DNA from: JAYENY01 sp964646075
Lineage (GTDB): Bacteria; Patescibacteriota; Minisyncoccia; Minisyncoccales; PEYH01
Length of the DNA stretch: 16,956 nt
Direction of reading: 5' to 3'
NCBI GenBank assembly: GCA_964646075.1
Contig: CAZYBZ010000010.1
Location: 1-16,956, forward strand
The notes beneath the pieces are model-generated. The model saw nothing but the letters and a program-made list of their open reading frames with translations. It was not told the origin of the DNA and ran no database searches. Numbering within the stretch: position 1 is the stretch's first letter; every line of letters starts with the position of its first letter. The position numbers and the translations under genes were made by a program. Positions 12,774 to 16,956 of this stretch are shown here, one piece after another.

Positions 12774-15317
12774 ATGAAAAAATTAACCTTCATCATCTGG
12801 TCAATTATTTCTTTGTCTCTTGTCTTTAGTTTTGCACCCCTCTTTACCCAAGCCTCAGGAGAAGAAATCTCTCTCGCCCTAAAATACCTTTACAATTTTG
12901 CGATATCTGGAATCGGACTATTGATGCTTGTTGTCCTGATCCGGGGAGGGTTTCAATATCTTACCTCGGGAGCGAGCCCTGTTAAGCTAAAACAGGCTCG
13001 GAAACAAATTATTGGCGCTTTCCTGGGCTTAACTCTGGTCTTGTCTTCATATCTTATTATAGATGCTATTAATCCTGAATTAACTATCTTGCGACTTCCT
13101 GGCCTCAAAAGGGCCCCTATTGTGGAGCTCCCTGATCTGCCGCCGCTTCCTGCTCATGAACCGCATTTTTATCAAGAAATCCCGGTCGGAACTCTTATCA
13201 CTTCTGAGCGCTCTCTTTCTTCTTTTTTAGCTCATAATTCTATTGGCCCTGACCCTGACACAAGTAGTGAAGAATATCCAGAGGCTTTTCCCGAGACCTG
13301 GTCCTTTTCAACAGAATACCAAGGCGCTCTCCACGGTAGACGGCTAAAGAGGATTCATGAAGCTGCCAGCACTTTAGCCGGCCCGATTAGTGAATTAGGG
13401 ACTGGTTATGCCATTGCTCAACTCTTTTATGAATTTAAAGTCATTTTGGATGTAATGAGAAAAGAAATCGATGAATTGCATCGTTTGTCTATGGCTTGCA
13501 GTTGTTCTTTCTGCTCCTGCGCCTGTGGTTGTGTTGGAGAGACCTGCCCGTGGAGAGCTAGAATGCTTGAGTTAGCTTCCTCTATCGAAGCCTATTACAT
13601 TGGCGCTATTTCTCCGTTCCAATGCATAATGGATGAAATTGAATTTGCCTCGCGCGCTATCCCGCCATTCTTGAATGAAGATTATTTTGTTAAAAACGAT
13701 GAAAAACAAGAAATCTCTTTTTGGCACAGCCCTAAGGCCCAAGAGCTAATAGGCAGAATTGAGGACTGTGCTGCTGCTGGCTATCTTGCTCCACCAACAT
13801 TAACAAAATTCCGAACAGCGCCTGGCAAACAAGGCGATGGTGAAGTTTTAGATGTCGTTCGAGAAATGGCAGAGATAGAGCTCAAAGGAACTCACACGCC
13901 CAGACTAAAACCAGCAGAGAGAGATATTCAAACAATGATTAGGCAATTAGAGCACTTTTTACCTCTCTTTGAAAAAATTGAAAATAAATTGAATCCTGAA
14001 CATCTGAACGGCTGCTTTCCTCAACCATACAGTTTGACCCAGTTTTATCAAAAGATGGAAATCCTTGATTTTAGCCCAGCAAATATGAAAATCGTTCCAT
14101 TTGAAGATGCTTTTGGAAATGTTTTAGTGATAGATGATATCGCTACCTTTTATTGTCCAATAGACCCCATTATTCGCCCTTTAATGCCTTTTCAATTAAG
14201 AGATGCTTTATCAGTAGGTGTCTTATTGGGAGATAAGCCGGAGGACATTGTTTGCGCACAAATGGTTGAAATTCCAATTGGCACAAGCATTGACCAGACT
14301 GTTCAATTAGTTCATGATATATTAAGAGTCCTTGGAATGCCACCAGGTCATCCTGAGAGACCATGGGACCCTGATGGCTTGAGTGAACAAGGACTTTGGC
14401 ATGAAGGACATAAGGTCTTACCCCTCTTAAATAGAGTCGTCTTGGAAGGCGCATTGGCTGACCAATTGTTTGCCCAGGTCCAGATATTTGTTGATTTGAC
14501 TCGAGCAATTCCTGCGTGTCCAGGAGGCTGTGTTAATCCATGCTGCCCTCGTGGGTGTTGTTGCGGCTGCGGCGCCTTATGTCCAGCTCAAGACCGGGTT
14601 GACAGGCAATACAAAGGACCGGTGCAAACAGCAGAAGATAGAGTAAGAGCTGTTTACGCTGAAGCCGTAGAGTTGAAAGAAGGCATCTATGAATTATTTT
14701 TTAAGCTTCATTCTAATTATCCAGCAAAAAATGATTTAATTAGAGGTTATCCAGAGAAATATCTCCGAGATGGGAAAATGCGTCCTCATCCAAGAGCCGG
14801 TGAACGAGCTCCAATCTTTTACGAACTCTGTTGTCAAGAGAAAAGGGGTGCCTGCCGAACGCCTGAGACTGATTTAGTCAATGTTGAAAGACGATACTAC
14901 ACTTTAAAAGAAAAACTGATTGAAATACAAAAACTTCTCAATAGATCAAGAGACGCACGGGATCATATAATCTTGCTTGAAGAGTTAATAAGAGACGGTA
15001 TGGCTGAACAAGAAGAGCTTGACTATCTAAAAGATATTCATGATATAAGGTTTTCTATGTCTAGCTGCGATATCAGTCCACTTGCACAACCAAAGGCTGG
15101 TCTTCCTCAAAGAATCTTTGTAAACTGTTTTCTAGCTAAACCCGTTAATCACCACCTTATCTATGCTGATGCCTGTAATCCAGAACCAGACCTTAATTGC
15201 CAATATTTTGACGACCGAGTACCCGAGAAAAAGACTCGTTTGCTCTGTCATTGCTATGACGATATTTTCCAGCCTGAAACAGCTTCAAATTTCTTCTGTT
15301 GCAGCGTCAGAAATTAA
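12774..15317 (+). CDS. Large surface protein: VirB2-like pilin module fused to a helical domain with two cysteine clusters
   Basis: The 847-residue product starts with a signal peptide (about 1-27) and a VirB2/TrbC-like helix pair, TM1 37-57 and TM2 78-97, joined by the basic loop GGFQYLTSGASPVKLKQARK. The basic loop should be cytoplasmic, which places the C-terminal 740 residues outside. This ectodomain is mainly helical with Pro-rich joints and carries two dense cysteine clusters. The first has seven cysteines in 17 residues (C242, 244, 247, 249, 251, 253, 258). The second has nine in 22 (C582, 586, 590, 591, 595, 596, 597, 599, 603). Each ends in a C-x-C-G-C run followed by C-P and an Arg, flanked by long charged helices, as if one helix-Cys tip-helix module was duplicated. 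More cysteines follow (686, 687, 694 and several in the last 50 residues). Function unknown; a surface adhesin or filament part of the type IV-like system is inferred. Confidence 0.85.
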   Translation: MKKLTFIIWSIISLSLVFSFAPLFTQASGEEISLALKYLYNFAISGIGLLMLVVLIRGGFQYLTSGASPVKLKQARKQIIGAFLGLTLVLSSYLIIDAINPELTILRLPGLKRAPIVELPDLPPLPAHEPHFYQEIPVGTLITSERSLSSFLAHNSIGPDPDTSSEEYPEAFPETWSFSTEYQGALHGRRLKRIHEAASTLAGPISELGTGYAIAQLFYEFKVILDVMRKEIDELHRLSMACSCSFCSCACGCVGETCPWRARMLELASSIEAYYIGAISPFQCIMDEIEFASRAIPPFLNEDYFVKNDEKQEISFWHSPKAQELIGRIEDCAAAGYLAPPTLTKFRTAPGKQGDGEVLDVVREMAEIELKGTHTPRLKPAERDIQTMIRQLEHFLPLFEKIENKLNPEHLNGCFPQPYSLTQFYQKMEILDFSPANMKIVPFEDAFGNVLVIDDIATFYCPIDPIIRPLMPFQLRDALSVGVLLGDKPEDIVCAQMVEIPIGTSIDQTVQLVHDILRVLGMPPGHPERPWDPDGLSEQGLWHEGHKVLPLLNRVVLEGALADQLFAQVQIFVDLTRAIPACPGGCVNPCCPRGCCCGCGALCPAQDRVDRQYKGPVQTAEDRVRAVYAEAVELKEGIYELFFKLHSNYPAKNDLIRGYPEKYLRDGKMRPHPRAGERAPIFYELCCQEKRGACRTPETDLVNVERRYYTLKEKLIEIQKLLNRSRDARDHIILLEELIRDGMAEQEELDYLKDIHDIRFSMSSCDISPLAQPKAGLPQRIFVNCFLAKPVNHHLIYADACNPEPDLNCQYFDDRVPEKKTRLLCHCYDDIFQPETASNFFCCSVRN

Positions 15318-15341
15318 GCTTTTTTTTAAAATTATTACTAT

Positions 15342-16895
15342 ATGAAGAATAAAAAAATATTGATAATTTTTCTTTCCTCTTACTTTCTACTCCTATTTGT
15401 CTTGTCTTTTTGGTTATTCAACGCCGATACTTCTGTGGCCACTGTAATCGCTGCTGATGCTCCTCTTGTGGCAGACGAACAGGTCGGTTTTCCGAGGATA
15501 GAAATACCACATGGTCAAGCTGTTTTTCTACCTGATTATATTCGACAGCTCTATAAGTTTGCTGTTTTGATTGGAGGTTTAGTCGCTTTAATTGCTTTCT
15601 TAGTAGGAGGCTTTCAATACTTAACTTCTGCTGGTAATCCCAGTAAAATGAGCGAGGCTATAGAACGAATAGGAATGGGATTTTTAGGCCTTATTATTAT
15701 TTTGGGCTCCTATATCTTTTTAGTTCAGATGAATCCTGACCTTGTCGCTTTACGAACACCCCATGTTCGCCCCATCGGGATTCTGGTGGTTCTTTATAGT
15801 GACAATCGTTGCGGAGATGGAATGGACGCTATGCCAGGAATAAAAAAGGTGGTAAGGCCGGAAATAAGATTTGAGATGGTAAGAGGAGGACGGTCTATTA
15901 GTCCAGCTATGGATGTTGGCTCTTTTTTTACAACAGGAGACTATCCTGATTTAATTAGAGTAACTTTTTTTGATAACGAGGGTTGCCTCGGAGAACCAAT
16001 GCGACACGGTAGCATTCCTACTCCTGTTGGAACAGCCAATACTTGCGTTTCTCCAGAGTTCCTCCTTAAGAATGTACGATGCGTTAGTCTAAGTCGGAAT
16101 ATTCCTGGGGTCTGGCTCTTTAATTATGAAGATGGCGACCCGACTGAACCAAAACTTGATGAAGAACATTTCTATGCTCATTTTACAAGAGACGCCCCAT
16201 TACTCCCTAGACGCTTGACTGACAATGTTCGCTCTATTGCTATTGTTCCTGACAAAAGATTGGGTATTCACTTCGGAGCTATTCTGCGGTTTGCCACAGG
16301 AGATAGATTAAAGATTACCACCTCTCATCTGCATATTCCTCCTCCAGGCGCGAAAATTTATCTGAGTAACACTTCAGAAAATCAGGGTCGTCTATTTACC
16401 ACTAATAATCGATATCGTCATATTAGGTCAATCGTTGTTTTCCGGATAGACAAGAATGCTCCAAATAAGGAGATAAGAGTCTGCTATAATGTTGGATGTA
16501 AAAGACAACGACACGGAGGAAAATATTATGACGCTTATATGCTTTTTAACTGGGATGATGATAATAATAATATGAAGCCAATCCCTTATATAGAAAATAC
16601 CGCCGTTGCTAGGGCGATAAACCTTTATGGCAGAGAATGGTGGCCAGGCGGTCATCGGGTCAGAATTTGTGAACTCGCTCTAGGAATGTTCTGCGGTCCA
16701 GGAGTATCATCTATCGAGTTTGACGAAGGAGCCCAATACATAGCAATTCTTCATAGCAAGAGTGTCAAGAAAATACCGAACACGAGGCCCCATGTTAAGT
16801 CTATTATTATCTCTGGAACCATCGATAATCTTGGAATACCCGAATTTAAAGAGCGTACTGGCATCATCTATATCATTAAAACAAAAGGAATTTAG
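15342..16895 (+). CDS. Surface protein: VirB2-like pilin module fused to a beta-rich, possibly beta-gamma-crystallin-like domain
   Basis: The 517-residue product has a signal peptide (about 1-38), then a VirB2/TrbC-like helix pair, TM1 about 70-90 and TM2 110-128, around GGFQYLTSAGNPSKMSEAIE. From about 145 it is an extracytoplasmic region rich in short beta-strands and aromatic residues. Segments such as GVWLFNYED, DNVRSIAIVPD, RHIRSIVVF and PHVKSIIISG recur in a way that recalls beta-gamma-crystallin-type Greek-key motifs (aromatic strand, then a Ser-containing V-S-I strand). I am unsure of this; another beta-sandwich repeat is possible. An Asp/Asn run (WDDDNNN, about 403-409) could bind calcium. 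The gene follows the 847-residue gene after 24 bp, with a closely similar pilin module, so the two are co-transcribed and probably act together. No Shine-Dalgarno. Confidence 0.82.
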   Translation: MKNKKILIIFLSSYFLLLFVLSFWLFNADTSVATVIAADAPLVADEQVGFPRIEIPHGQAVFLPDYIRQLYKFAVLIGGLVALIAFLVGGFQYLTSAGNPSKMSEAIERIGMGFLGLIIILGSYIFLVQMNPDLVALRTPHVRPIGILVVLYSDNRCGDGMDAMPGIKKVVRPEIRFEMVRGGRSISPAMDVGSFFTTGDYPDLIRVTFFDNEGCLGEPMRHGSIPTPVGTANTCVSPEFLLKNVRCVSLSRNIPGVWLFNYEDGDPTEPKLDEEHFYAHFTRDAPLLPRRLTDNVRSIAIVPDKRLGIHFGAILRFATGDRLKITTSHLHIPPPGAKIYLSNTSENQGRLFTTNNRYRHIRSIVVFRIDKNAPNKEIRVCYNVGCKRQRHGGKYYDAYMLFNWDDDNNNMKPIPYIENTAVARAINLYGREWWPGGHRVRICELALGMFCGPGVSSIEFDEGAQYIAILHSKSVKKIPNTRPHVKSIIISGTIDNLGIPEFKERTGIIYIIKTKGI

Positions 16896-16904
16896 AAAGA
16901 TGGG

Positions 16905-16956
16905 TCATCTCAGTTTAATAACAATCCGACGGTTAAATTCTTGGCCAAAGCTTTCA
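16905..16956 (-). CDS. Possible C-terminal end of a minus-strand gene (partial)
   Basis: Read on the minus strand from the window edge, the frame ESFGQEFNRRIVIKLR ends in TGA at 16907-16905. The composition looks like real protein and the NRR-I/V-x-I-x-L ending recalls the tail of OmpA-like domains, but 16 residues cannot be assigned. It would converge on the preceding gene with a 9-bp gap, similar to the 3-bp gap between comM and the peptidase gene. A plus-strand frame from ATG 16900 is also open to the edge and competes with it. Confidence 0.3.
   Translation of the reverse strand, partial: ESFGQEFNRRIVIKLR

Noticed and set aside
15163..15345. 60-residue plus-strand frame overlapping the end of the 847-residue gene and the next start
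   Set aside because: The sequence has no recognisable domain or start signal, and both flanking frames are far better supported.
16900..16956. Plus-strand frame from ATG 16900 open to the window edge
   Set aside because: Only 19 codons are visible with no SD or promoter, and the opposite-strand frame looks more protein-like; neither can be settled here.

Overview
The window is AT-rich bacterial DNA, almost entirely coding, with very short intergenic gaps. Its gene content points to a Candidate Phyla Radiation (Patescibacteria) genome, most likely of the Parcubacteria group. The reasons are a PrgI / TraC-like / VirB4-like trio, a VirB6/TrbL-like membrane protein with a long charged tail, several VirB2-like pilin modules fused to large ectodomains, an M23 peptidase with a variant active-site segment, and the near absence of Shine-Dalgarno sequences. 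TGA is used as a stop codon (rsmA) and is absent inside the long genes, which fits genetic code 11 rather than the recoded Gracilibacteria/Absconditabacteria. The lineage is an inference from protein content, since there is no rRNA gene in the window.

Layout. (1) 2-2116: 3' part of a coiled-coil protein with one membrane segment, a Pro-rich repeat linker and an extracytoplasmic C-terminal domain. (2) 2188-3729: comM, a Mg-chelatase-like AAA+ ATPase. (3) 3733-4794, minus strand: a membrane-anchored LysM-LysM-M23 murein peptidase, convergent with comM at a distance of 3 bp. (4) 4795-4928: a divergent regulatory gap with a promoter, an overlapping inverted repeat and a GC-rich palindrome. (5) 4929-5762: rsmA, the 16S rRNA dimethyladenosine methyltransferase. 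(6) 5776-8764: the first secretion-type block, a Cys-rich/PKD-like/VirB2-like protein followed by the VirB6/TrbL-like protein, closed by a strong intrinsic terminator at 8804-8830. (7) 8949-12680: the second block behind an extended -10 promoter: a small helical protein, PrgI-like protein, TraC-like protein, VirB4-like ATPase and a small membrane protein. (8) 12774-16895: the third block behind another extended -10 promoter, two large proteins that each begin with a signal peptide and a VirB2-like two-helix module and continue into a large ectodomain (one helical with two dense cysteine clusters, one beta-rich and perhaps beta-gamma-crystallin-like). (9) 16896-16956: too short to assign, though the tail of a minus-strand gene is plausible.

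How the parts could work together (inference). VirB4-like ATPase, PrgI/VirB3-like and VirB6-like proteins form the inner-membrane part of a reduced type IV secretion-like machine. The three pilin-module proteins would put different ectodomains on the cell surface or into a filament. The murein peptidase could open the wall for it. No relaxase, VirD4 coupling protein, VirB7-VirB10 core or VirB11 ATPase is visible. The nearness of comM, whose homologue acts on DNA taken up in natural transformation, makes DNA uptake or cell-surface attachment as plausible as conjugation. The most unusual content is the set of three differently decorated pilin-like proteins, above all the 847-residue one with nine cysteines in 22 residues.
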